NCBI GenBank assembly: GCA_020345705.1
Contig: CP070766.1
Span: forward strand, 895,617 to 907,969
Origin: Candidatus Zixiibacteriota bacterium
GTDB taxonomy: Bacteria; Zixibacteria; MSB-5A5; GN15; PGXB01
Reading direction: 5' to 3'
Length of the DNA stretch: 12,353 bases
The notes under the pieces are model-generated. The model made no database searches. It had not been told where the DNA came from and saw nothing but the letters and a program-made list of their open reading frames with translations. This document shows, in pieces, positions 5,409 through 12,225 of the stretch (the stretch's first letter is position 1; every line of letters starts with the position of its first letter). The position numbers and the translations under genes were made by a program.

Positions 5409-7907
5409 ATGAAAGCAATAATAATGGCGGGGGGCTTCGGGACCAGGCTTCGCCCTCTGACAATTAACGTCCCCAAGCCAATGGTGCCAATCGGCACTAT
5501 CCCCATGATGGAGCACGTGGTGCATCTCCTTAAGAAGGACGGATTCAATGACCTGATTTCACTTCTGTTTTTCCAGGCCGAGGAAATAAAAAACCATTTC
5601 GGTGACGGCAGAAAATTCGGCGTCAAAATGGACTACCTTCAGCCGACCGAGGATTACGGCACCGCCGGTGCCGTCAGATACGCCGAGTCGTTCATCGACG
5701 AGACTATTCTTGTCATATCGGGCGACGTCATGACCGATTTCAATCTGGAGCAGGCGGTTCAATGGCACCAGGAGAGGAATTCTGACGCCACCATTCTTTT
5801 GACCCGAGTTGAAAACCCCCTGCCCTACGGAATCGTCATCATCAATGATGAAAGCAGAATTGTACGTTTTCTTGAGAAGCCCTCATGGGGCGAAGCCTTT
5901 TCAGATACCATCAACACCGGCATTTATATCCTGGAACCGCACACCGTCCGGCTCATCCCGCCAAGGTCGAATTTCGATTTCTCGCAGAATCTCTTCCCGT
6001 TGATGCTGTCCAAAAAGATGGCTTTACACGGCATGGTTACCGACGGTTACTGGAGGGACGTCGGCAATATCGATGAATACGCCCGGGCCCACCAGGACTT
6101 GCTTGCCGGGCAGATTAACCTGGAGCTCGGTCTGGAAGATAAGAAGCTCGCAGAAGCACAGCTCTTTCTGGGAAAAAACGTTCAGCTCGGCAAAGATCTG
6201 GATTTGAGGGGAGTGATTGTCTGCGGTGATAATGCCGCCATCGCCGACGGCGCTAAAATCGACAACTCCGTGATAGGTTCGCGCACGAGGGTCGGCGAGG
6301 GTGCGGAAATAAATCATTGCGTCGTCTGGTCCGATGCCAAGATCGGAGCCGAATCCCAGCTTAACCGCTCCATCGTCTGCAACCGTGTCAGAATCGGAGA
6401 CAACGTGGCGCTTCTGGACAACGTCATTGTGTCCGACGACAGCCTGGTCGGCAATGGCGCCACCGTCAAGGCCAACTGCAAAATCTGGCCGGCGAAATCG
6501 GTCGATGAAGGCGCCATAGTTTCCTCCTCACTTGTCTGGGGTGAAAAGTGGAACCGCGAACTCTTCACCGAATCCAAGGTGACCGGTCTGGCATTGACCG
6601 AGATTACGCCTGAAATGGCCGTCAAAATCGGGGGAGCCTTCGGGGCCTATCTCGGCCAGGGCAAAACGGTCGTAACCAGCCGCGACGCCTCCGATACATC
6701 CCGCCTCCTCAAAAGAAGCCTCATCGCCGGCTTCCTGGCCGCCGGCGTCAGCGCCCACGACCTTGAAATGATGCCGATTCCGATTGTCCGTTACGCCCTT
6801 CGCAAGGGATCGTATGGCGCCGGAGTCTTTATCCGGCACAACCCGACCGATTACAATCTGATGGATTTCATATTCTTCAACGGAGACGGCCTCGATATGC
6901 CCACGCCCAAACTAAAAAAAGTCGAAAGGCTGTTTTTCGGCGAGGATTTCAGGCGCGCCAGACTCGATGAAATCGGTCATCTCGAGATGCCCCAGGGCGT
7001 GCTTGAAGATTACCGGGCCGATTTTGTCGGATCGATCAATGCCGCCGCTATTCGCAAAGCCGGCTTCAAAGTCGTCATCGATTATTCGAACGGCGGGGCG
7101 AGCCTTGTTTTTCCAACCATCTTTTCCCAATTGGGGATAAATCTCGTGGATTTGAACGCTTTTGTTGACCCGCGCAGTTTCTCCAGGCATCCCGATGAAT
7201 TGGTCCAGTCGATAGTCCAGCTTTCCTCGATAGTCAAATCGCTCCATGCCGACATCGGTTTTCTGATAAATCCGGCCGCCGAAAAACTGACCGTAGTCGA
7301 TGAAAACGGGTATTATGTTGACAACCAGCTTCTTTTGCTGCTCGTGACAGATCTGTTCCTGCGCACCCATCCGGCGCACCGTATAGCGGTGCCGGTGGCG
7401 GCTTCTATGGGCGTTGAGGAAATCGCTTCCCGATACAGCGTCGAAGTCATTCGTGTCAGGAATTCGCACCTGGCCATGATGGAGGCCTTCCATCGGGGTG
7501 ATGTTGACTTTGTGGGTGGAACCCTCGGCGGATTTATATTCCCCGGATTTCAGATGGGTTCCGACGCCATTTTGGCCGCCGTCACACTCCTCGGGATGAT
7601 GGCCAAGGAAAAGGTCCGTCTGGGCGAGTTGCGCGGCAAGTACGAAAATTACATCCGCAAGACAATAAAAGTGCCCTGCCCGTGGTCGCAGAAGGGAACT
7701 GTCATGCGCCGGCTCATAACCGACACCGCCTCCAAGGAGCGACAGCTTATCGATGGAGTCAGAGTCATTGAAAACACGGGGTGGGTGCTGGTGGCTCCCG
7801 ATAACCTCACGGCCGCGTTCACAATCCTTGCCGAATCCGAATCGCGCGACGACACCGAAGAGCTGGTGGGTCGCTACAAAACACTGATTGAGCAGGCTCA
7901 AGGCTGA
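5409..7907 (+). CDS. NDP-sugar pyrophosphorylase fused to a degenerate phosphomannomutase-like domain
   Basis: An 832-residue two-part protein. Residues 1-235 are a nucleotidyltransferase: GGFGTRLRPLT (8-18), PKPMVPI (22-28), SGDVMTD (104-110), EKPSW (156-160), NTGIY (169-173) and WRDVGN (215-220). It should join a sugar 1-phosphate to an NTP, most likely mannose-1-phosphate and GTP, though glucose cannot be excluded. Residues about 250-375 are left-handed beta-helix hexapeptide repeats. Residues about 392-830 have the fold order of phosphomannomutase/phosphoglucomutase, but each active-site loop is altered. The TASHNP serine is Arg476 (IRHNP), the DGDADR metal loop reads NPAAEK (621-626), the GEMSGH sugar loop reads GTLGGF (704-709), and the RPSGTEP phosphate loop reads APDNLTA (796-802). 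The mutase half is therefore probably inactive and may be regulatory or structural. GGAGA (5398-5402) precedes the ATG by 6 nt. It is the last gene before a terminator. Such fusions are usually annotated as mannose-1-phosphate guanylyltransferase/phosphomannomutase. Confidence 0.9.
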   Translation: MKAIIMAGGFGTRLRPLTINVPKPMVPIGTIPMMEHVVHLLKKDGFNDLISLLFFQAEEIKNHFGDGRKFGVKMDYLQPTEDYGTAGAVRYAESFIDETILVISGDVMTDFNLEQAVQWHQERNSDATILLTRVENPLPYGIVIINDESRIVRFLEKPSWGEAFSDTINTGIYILEPHTVRLIPPRSNFDFSQNLFPLMLSKKMALHGMVTDGYWRDVGNIDEYARAHQDLLAGQINLELGLEDKKLAEAQLFLGKNVQLGKDLDLRGVIVCGDNAAIADGAKIDNSVIGSRTRVGEGAEINHCVVWSDAKIGAESQLNRSIVCNRVRIGDNVALLDNVIVSDDSLVGNGATVKANCKIWPAKSVDEGAIVSSSLVWGEKWNRELFTESKVTGLALTEITPEMAVKIGGAFGAYLGQGKTVVTSRDASDTSRLLKRSLIAGFLAAGVSAHDLEMMPIPIVRYALRKGSYGAGVFIRHNPTDYNLMDFIFFNGDGLDMPTPKLKKVERLFFGEDFRRARLDEIGHLEMPQGVLEDYRADFVGSINAAAIRKAGFKVVIDYSNGGASLVFPTIFSQLGINLVDLNAFVDPRSFSRHPDELVQSIVQLSSIVKSLHADIGFLINPAAEKLTVVDENGYYVDNQLLLLLVTDLFLRTHPAHRIAVPVAASMGVEEIASRYSVEVIRVRNSHLAMMEAFHRGDVDFVGGTLGGFIFPGFQMGSDAILAAVTLLGMMAKEKVRLGELRGKYENYIRKTIKVPCPWSQKGTVMRRLITDTASKERQLIDGVRVIENTGWVLVAPDNLTAAFTILAESESRDDTEELVGRYKTLIEQAQG

Positions 7908-7917
7908 TCAGAAAGGT

Positions 7918-7951
7918 AAAGCGCCGGCCTTCTCCCGAAAACCGGCGCTTT
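7918..7951 (+). terminator. Terminator after the tmk-to-pyrophosphorylase unit
   Basis: A 10-bp GC-rich stem (AAAGCGCCGG at 7918-7927 with its complement at 7942-7951) and a 14-nt loop, 10 nt after the stop. The A run before and T run within the stem allow either direction; no long T tract follows, so efficiency is uncertain. Confidence 0.65.
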
Positions 7952-8091
7952 GTAGGCAATAGGTTGGGAATTATTGCTTTCCGCGTTGGTCAGTCACCCA
8001 ATTTAAGGTCTTCTAATTATTTATACTTAATTTCAGACCAAAGGTTTCAATCCGATGGAATTCCGATTATTTGGAGCGGTTTTCAATTTTC

Positions 8092-8120
8092 TTGATTTTG
8101 CCTCGAAATTGAGATAATAT
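8092..8120 (+). promoter_or_regulatory. Candidate promoter of asnS
   Basis: TTGATT (8092-8097) is followed after 17 bp by TAATAT (8115-8120), or after 15 bp by the better-looking GATAAT (8113-8118). A 7-bp inverted repeat, TCAATTT (8083-8089) and AAATTGA (8106-8112), is centred on the -35 box and could be an operator. The preceding transcription unit ends in a terminator and asnS is 278 bp away, so a promoter is expected in this gap. The remainder of the gap shows only a GGAATTCC palindrome (8057-8064). Confidence 0.4.
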
Positions 8121-8127
8121 AAAGCTT

Positions 8128-8148
8128 GAAGCGCCGGCTTCGTTTTTT
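8128..8148 (+). terminator. Short hairpin with T run in the asnS leader
   Basis: GAAGC (8128-8132) pairs with GCTTC (8137-8141) around a 4-nt loop and is followed by G and six Ts (8143-8148). It has the form of a weak intrinsic terminator and lies just downstream of the predicted asnS start of transcription, 37 nt before the ATG. It may be a leftover or backup terminator for the upstream unit or a leader element of asnS. No T-box, specifier stem or peptide with Asn codons was seen. Confidence 0.4.
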
Positions 8149-8185
8149 CGTTATAAAATTAGGTTTTAGCCGCTGGAGGTGAGCG

Positions 8186-9580
8186 ATGGATTATTTCAGA
8201 CGAACCAAAATCGCCGGAATCATCGTTGAGGACAAAGTCGAAACCGGCCGGGAAGTAATTATCCTCGGCTGGGTCAGAACTGTGCGAACATCCAAAGCCG
8301 TCGCCTTTATCGAAATCAACGACGGTTCCTGCGTCGGCAACCTCCAGGCGGTAATCAATAATCCCGAGGACTTTCCCATTCTAGCGGACATCCTTACAGG
8401 GGCCGCCGTCAGAGTCGCGGGCAAACTGATAGATTCACCGGCCAAAGGACAGAAATATGAACTGGCCGTCGAGAAGCTCGACCTCATCGGTCCCGCCGAC
8501 CAGTCCTACCCACTGCAAAAGAAGCGCCACACCTTCGAGTACCTGCGAGAAATAGCCCACCTGCGCCCCAGGACCAATACTTTCGGGGCGGTCAACCGGG
8601 TCCGATCAAAAATCGCCTATGCCGTCCACAAGTATTTCCAGGAGCATGGGTTTGTCTATCTTCACACGCCGATCATCACCTCCGCCGATGCCGAAGGAGC
8701 AGGCGAGGTTTTCCGCGTGACGGCTTTTGACCTGGCCAAAGTCCCGATGAAGGACGGCGACATTGATTTCGACGAGGACTTTTTCGGGACGGAAACATTC
8801 CTGACCGTCTCCGGTCAGCTTGAAGCCGAAATCGGCGCCCTGGCTCTGAGCGACGTTTATACCTTCTCGCCCACCTTCCGCGCCGAGGAATCATACACTT
8901 CCCGGCATGCTTCCGAATTCTGGATGATTGAACCGGAAATGGCCTTCTGCGACCTTCAGGAAACTATGGATATTGCGGTCGATTTCCTGAAATATATATT
9001 CCGATTCGCGCTCGAAGAATGTGCCGATGATATGGCCTTTTTCGGCAAGTGGATTGATAAAACCGTGCAGCAGACCCTCGAACATGTCATCGAATCCGAC
9101 TTTGAGAGGATCACCTACACTGAGGCCGTAAAAATCCTCGAAAAGTCCAGCCAGAGTTTCGAATTCCCGGTCGGATGGGGCTGTGACCTTCAGTCCGAGC
9201 ATGAACGCTACATCACGGAGAAGGTGTTCAAGAAGCCGGTCATCGTCTATGACTACCCCAAAGATATTAAGGCGTTTTATATGCGTGTCAACGATGACGG
9301 CAAGACGGTCGGGGCGATGGATGCCCTCGTTCCCAAAATCGGTGAGATCATCGGCGGCTCGCAGCGCGAGGAGCGATACGATGTTCTCATGCAGACGATG
9401 AAGGAAAAAGGCCTTAAGACTGATATCTATGACTGGTATTTCGATCTACGCAAGTACGGCCGAGTCCCTCATTCCGGATTCGGTCTTGGCTTCGACCGGA
9501 CTTTGATGTATATCACCGGCATGTCTAATATAAGAGACGTTCAGCCCTTCCCGCGTGTCCCCCGCTGGGCGAAATTCTAG
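8186..9580 (+). CDS. asnS: Asparaginyl-tRNA synthetase
   Basis: Class IIb aminoacyl-tRNA synthetase that charges tRNA-Asn with asparagine; cytoplasmic, 464 residues, normal for bacterial AsnRS. An N-terminal OB-fold anticodon-binding domain (about 1-105) opens with GWVRTVRTSKAVAFIEINDG (28-47). Motif 1 lies around 145-166. Motif 2 is FRAEESYTSRHASEFW (231-246) followed by MIEPEMAF, the AsnRS signature (AspRS differs here). Motif 3 is GFGLGFDRTLMYITGM (431-446), followed by IRDVQPFPR. Small departures from the common form are EESYTSRHAS for ENSNTSRHLA, and GFDR for GFER. The start is fixed by GGAGGTG (8175-8181) just upstream of the ATG. The presence of AsnRS implies direct Asn-tRNA formation, although an indirect amidotransferase route could also exist elsewhere. 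It appears monocistronic. Confidence 0.96.
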   Translation: MDYFRRTKIAGIIVEDKVETGREVIILGWVRTVRTSKAVAFIEINDGSCVGNLQAVINNPEDFPILADILTGAAVRVAGKLIDSPAKGQKYELAVEKLDLIGPADQSYPLQKKRHTFEYLREIAHLRPRTNTFGAVNRVRSKIAYAVHKYFQEHGFVYLHTPIITSADAEGAGEVFRVTAFDLAKVPMKDGDIDFDEDFFGTETFLTVSGQLEAEIGALALSDVYTFSPTFRAEESYTSRHASEFWMIEPEMAFCDLQETMDIAVDFLKYIFRFALEECADDMAFFGKWIDKTVQQTLEHVIESDFERITYTEAVKILEKSSQSFEFPVGWGCDLQSEHERYITEKVFKKPVIVYDYPKDIKAFYMRVNDDGKTVGAMDALVPKIGEIIGGSQREERYDVLMQTMKEKGLKTDIYDWYFDLRKYGRVPHSGFGLGFDRTLMYITGMSNIRDVQPFPRVPRWAKF

Positions 9581-9807
9581 TAATATCAATCGGATTGAGG
9601 GCCGGAAATACAGCTCAAGTATAGGCCTTTCGCCATACTCTGTGGTGTCTTTCAGACAGATAACAGTCGGCCATCTCGCACCAACCAACCTCGCTCGCCA
9701 TAAGTCGTTAATTGACAACAGAATAAAACCAAGACAAAACACTGTATAAATGTCCCTCTCCGGCATCGGGTGTGCGTATTGAGGCCGCGTGTAGGAGGAA
9801 AATGAAT
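9581..9807 (+). promoter_or_regulatory. Upstream region of the minor pilin genes
   Basis: The gap between asnS and the pilin genes holds no convincing gene. A compact inverted repeat, TCAATC-G-GATTGA (9586-9598), follows the asnS stop; no clear terminator is seen. TTGACA (9712-9717) and TATAAA (9745-9750) are present but 27 bp apart, too far for one sigma70 promoter, so the pilin promoter is not resolved. AGGAGG (9793-9798) is the ribosome site for the first pilin gene and lies 9 nt before the ATG at 9808 but only 3 nt before the one at 9802. Confidence 0.4.
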
Positions 9808-10203
9808 ATGAGACTTAGATGTATGTCAAATAGCAGAGGCGTCAGCCTCTTGGAAGTGATGATCAGCATGATAATCCTGGCCTTCGGGATTCTGGGGTTG
9901 GCCCCAATGGTGGTGCTGTCGATCGAGGGAAACGTGATCTCGCGTGATCATACGGTCGCGGCCAATCTCCTGAAGCAGAAAGTGGAATATTACGAGGGGT
10001 TGGACTCTATCCTGACTGTGCCCTATCGGGAGTACGAGCAGGGATTGAGCAATATTTACTCAAGAACAACGTACATCAAAGACAACAGTGTCGATACCCT
10101 GCTTCCGTCGGGCGTTTATCAGATAGACGTGGTCGTGTCCTGGCTGGACAACGAGAACGTGAAGAGATCAACTTCATATTCAACATACATACTCAAGAGC
10201 TGA
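9808..10203 (+). CDS. Type IV minor prepilin, PilV-like
   Basis: A 131-residue pilin-like protein, probably a minor subunit of a type IV pilus or type II secretion pseudopilus. A short basic leader ends in Gly11, followed by VSLLEVMISMIILAFGILGL. This is the prepilin peptidase site (cut after Gly11), with the conserved Glu at mature position 5 (Glu16) and a hydrophobic alpha-helix to about residue 35. The wording LEVMISMIILAFGILGLAPM is close to PilV/PilV-like minor pilins. The rest is a small globular part rich in beta-type residues and Tyr. The start at 9808 is preferred by its 9-nt distance to AGGAGG; ATG 9802 would add two residues. It is the first of three pilin genes with gaps of 21 and 9 nt, so they form an operon. 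PilV is a family-level name only. Confidence 0.85.
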   Translation: MRLRCMSNSRGVSLLEVMISMIILAFGILGLAPMVVLSIEGNVISRDHTVAANLLKQKVEYYEGLDSILTVPYREYEQGLSNIYSRTTYIKDNSVDTLLPSGVYQIDVVVSWLDNENVKRSTSYSTYILKS

Positions 10204-10224
10204 GTTTGAAGGGGGTTGGAAAAT

Positions 10225-10803
10225 ATGAAAAGATTGAATAAATCAAAAGGTTATACCGTTATAGAACTGCTTATCGCCGTTTTTATAACCGGCGTGCTGG
10301 CTGCGGCCGGTTTTAAGTTTTATATCGGAATGCATAATCAAGCCCTGGCGCAGGAAGAAATTTCCGATATGCAGCAAAACTCCCGAAATACTCTGGACGA
10401 GATCGCCAAAAATCTGCGAAAAGCCGGCTACAAATTAGACACCACCCACGTCCCATTTCGGGTCAACGGCGACAGTCTCTACATTTTCTTCAGCGAGACG
10501 CAGGCGGTCGATACCGTCCTTTATTATCTGGCAAGTTATCCTGACAGCCAGAGTAGCGTCTGGCTGGGACAGCTTGAGCGCGCCGAAATGCCGAAAATAC
10601 TGATGAGAAAAGTGAACGGCAACTACCCCGAAATATTTTCTGAACTGGTAAAGGATATTACATTCACGGTTCTGGGTTCGTCCACAGTGGAGGTCCTTAT
10701 TGAGGTCCAGACTTCAAAAGCAGACGAAGATTTCGCCAGCAATAGGGGCTTTCGAACATACACAGCTCTGGAAAGCGTCAACATCAGAAACCTGGCTTTT
10801 TGA
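10225..10803 (+). CDS. Type IV minor prepilin, PilW-like
   Basis: A 192-residue prepilin. A basic leader MKRLNKSKG is followed by YTVIELLIAVFITGVLAAAG, so prepilin peptidase should cut after Gly9, leaving Glu14 as mature Glu5. The QNSRNTLDEIAKNLRKAGY segment (about 53-71) is typical of PilW-like minor pilins and of GspJ-type pseudopilins. The C-terminal part is a beta-rich globular domain ending in TALESVNIRNLAF. I chose ATG 10225 because GAAGGGGG (10208-10215) is 9 nt upstream; the in-frame TTG at 10216 directly abuts that site and is unlikely. It probably forms the pilus-tip initiation complex with its two neighbours (family knowledge). The stop overlaps the ribosome site of the next gene, suggesting coupled translation. 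Confidence 0.87.
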   Translation: MKRLNKSKGYTVIELLIAVFITGVLAAAGFKFYIGMHNQALAQEEISDMQQNSRNTLDEIAKNLRKAGYKLDTTHVPFRVNGDSLYIFFSETQAVDTVLYYLASYPDSQSSVWLGQLERAEMPKILMRKVNGNYPEIFSELVKDITFTVLGSSTVEVLIEVQTSKADEDFASNRGFRTYTALESVNIRNLAF

Positions 10804-10812
10804 GGTGTCATT

Positions 10813-11982
10813 ATGAAAACGATTTTTTTCGACGATAAAGGTAGCGCCCTGCTGATTTCACTGTGCCTTCTGGGTATGCTTACCCTGCTGGCTATAATGG
10901 CGGTGAATACTTCCAACACCGACATTGATCTGTCATTCAACCAGATCAACGCCGATAAAGCGCTTTACATCGCCGAAGCGGGCGCCAAGCACGCCTTCAT
11001 TGAATTGAACAACGATAACAGCTGGCGAACCGGCTTTTCCAATTTTACTTTTGACGATGGAAGCTATTTCGCAGTGATTATTGATTCCAGCTCAGACTCT
11101 CTGCTCGACGATACCGTTCTGATAAGAGCCACCGGACACGCGATACATGCCAACTCAGAGGTGGAGGTTTGGACGGTCCCGGAATACATCTATCCCTTCC
11201 GATATGCCATGTTTGCCGAAGCCGGCATTAGCCTTGACAAACAAACGTGCACCGATTCCTACAACTCCGATTCCGGTTCGTACGCCACTACCCAGCTCGA
11301 CGAGATGGGTGATGTCGGTTCCAACGGCACGGTTACATCGAACAAGGACGTAACTTTCGGCGGCGGCATTTCAACCGCAACTCCGGGCGGTATCACTCTC
11401 GGTGTCAACAATACCGTCACCGGCGATACCACCTCTGCTGCCGATTCGGTCGACCTCGATATCATCCCGGCGGCCGAATTTGCCTGGGCGGAGGCCAACA
11501 GCGACGCCCCGGACAGCTTATCGGGCTTCGACTACGCTTACAACAATGGCCATAAGATCTTGTCGACTAACGCCAACGGCTCGGTGACCCTCGGCAGCGG
11601 CGTTTATTACTTCTCCAGCATCACGCTCGGGCAGTTCTCCCAGCTCAACCTGGCGGCCGGGGCATCGGTCGTGATTTATGTCACCGGCGATATTGTCCTG
11701 GGCCAGGGATCGACCATAAACGTCGCCGGCAAACCGTCGCAGCTTCTGATCTTCTCGAGCGGCTCCCGGCTTCAGTTCGACCAGGGGAATACTTTCGTAG
11801 GATCCTTCTATGGTCCTAATGCTCACATCCAGTATGACCAGACGACCCAGGTATTCGGCTCACTGGTCGGGAATACCATTCAGCTGGACGCGGGCGCCTG
11901 TTTGCACTATGACCGTAACCTGGCCAAAATCAAACACGGCACGACCGGTAAAATGATACTGGTCGCCTGGAGAGAAATTTAG
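10813..11982 (+). CDS. PilX-like minor pilin with a repetitive beta-rich C-terminal domain
   Basis: A 389-residue protein. The start, DDKGSALLISLCLLGMLTLLAIMAV, is a PilX N-terminal type: Gly10 could be the leader cut site, and position 5 after it is Ile, not Glu, as in PilX/GspK-like subunits. The segment ADKALYIAEAGAKHAF (47-62) is the hallmark of this family. After a linker, residues about 185-370 are rich in Gly, Ser, Thr, Asn and hydrophobic alternations. The run includes GSGVYYFSSITLGQFSQLNL, VVIYVTGDIVLGQGSTINV, FVGSFYGPNAHIQYDQTTQV and FGSLVGNTIQLDAGACLHYD, which suggest a beta-solenoid or similar repetitive fold. Such C-termini occur on other PilX-like proteins without a known function; adhesion or surface display is plausible. 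GAGGTG (10802-10807) lies 5 nt before the ATG. It is the last gene before a strong terminator. The N-terminal assignment is firm, the C-terminal fold is inferred. Confidence 0.83.
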   Translation: MKTIFFDDKGSALLISLCLLGMLTLLAIMAVNTSNTDIDLSFNQINADKALYIAEAGAKHAFIELNNDNSWRTGFSNFTFDDGSYFAVIIDSSSDSLLDDTVLIRATGHAIHANSEVEVWTVPEYIYPFRYAMFAEAGISLDKQTCTDSYNSDSGSYATTQLDEMGDVGSNGTVTSNKDVTFGGGISTATPGGITLGVNNTVTGDTTSAADSVDLDIIPAAEFAWAEANSDAPDSLSGFDYAYNNGHKILSTNANGSVTLGSGVYYFSSITLGQFSQLNLAAGASVVIYVTGDIVLGQGSTINVAGKPSQLLIFSSGSRLQFDQGNTFVGSFYGPNAHIQYDQTTQVFGSLVGNTIQLDAGACLHYDRNLAKIKHGTTGKMILVAWREI

Positions 11983-12013
11983 AAACAGCCCAGATACTTC
12001 GATTGCATAGCCG

Positions 12014-12048
12014 GTGCCGCCGGGTCCAGCCACCCGGCGGCACTTTTT
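12014..12048 (+). terminator. Strong intrinsic terminator of the pilin operon
   Basis: A perfect 12-bp stem (GTGCCGCCGGGT at 12014-12025, complement at 12032-12043) with the 6-nt loop CCAGCC, followed directly by five Ts (12044-12048). It is 31 nt after the PilX-like stop. Confidence 0.92.
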
Positions 12049-12095
12049 ATTGCCGCAAGAACCCGCTCGAAATATTCCGCACTGAAGCAGATGCA

Positions 12096-12160
12096 CTCCC
12101 GAACAAATAAAACGCTGCCGAAAAAAATTGCTCCCGGACAAAAAAAGCTCCGCCGCAAAA
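12096..12160 (+). repeat. Imperfect A-rich direct repeat between two terminators
   Basis: Two related stretches of about 28 nt, beginning CTCCCGAACAAATAAAA at 12096 and CTCCCGGACAAAAAAAG at 12131, both continue into a GC-rich (GCTGCCG or GCTCCGCCG) and then an A-rich part. They lie in the 118-bp space between the two terminators, in which I see no supported gene. The similarity is visible by eye but may be low-complexity drift. Confidence 0.3.
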
Positions 12161-12166
12161 GAAAAG

Positions 12167-12201
12167 TGCTGCTGGGTCACCGCACCCGGCAGCATTTTTT
12201 T
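12167..12201 (-). terminator. Second intrinsic terminator, probably bidirectional
   Basis: An 11-bp stem with one G-T pair (TGCTGCTGGGT at 12167-12177 with ACCCGGCAGCA at 12184-12194) and a 6-nt loop. On the plus strand seven Ts follow (12195-12201); on the minus strand a T-rich run (CTTTTCTTTT, complement of 12156-12165) follows. It lies 25-60 nt beyond the stop of the minus-strand dockerin gene, which it most likely serves, while also blocking read-through from the pilin side. Confidence 0.8.
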
Positions 12202-12225
12202 ATTCTCTATCCGGCCAGCACCGCA

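Noticed and set aside
6912..7901. A 329-codon open frame on the minus strand opposite the sugar-nucleotide enzyme
   Set aside because: It lies wholly opposite a strongly conserved coding region, has low-complexity His/Gln-rich translation without family motifs, and is explained by codon bias of the plus-strand gene.
7908..8185. T-box or other riboswitch upstream of asnS
   Set aside because: No T-box sequence, specifier loop or large paired terminator/antiterminator was found; only a small hairpin is present.
9446..9766. Minus-strand open frame (106 codons) and plus-strand 9555-9749 frame around the asnS 3' end
   Set aside because: Both overlap the conserved asnS C-terminus or run through the non-coding gap, without start signals or protein-like composition.
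9761..9776. A sigma54-like -24/-12 element (CGGCA ... GTGCG) before the pilin genes
   Set aside because: GG and GC have the right 10-bp distance, but several other consensus bases are missing and the transcript would begin only a few bases before the ribosome site.
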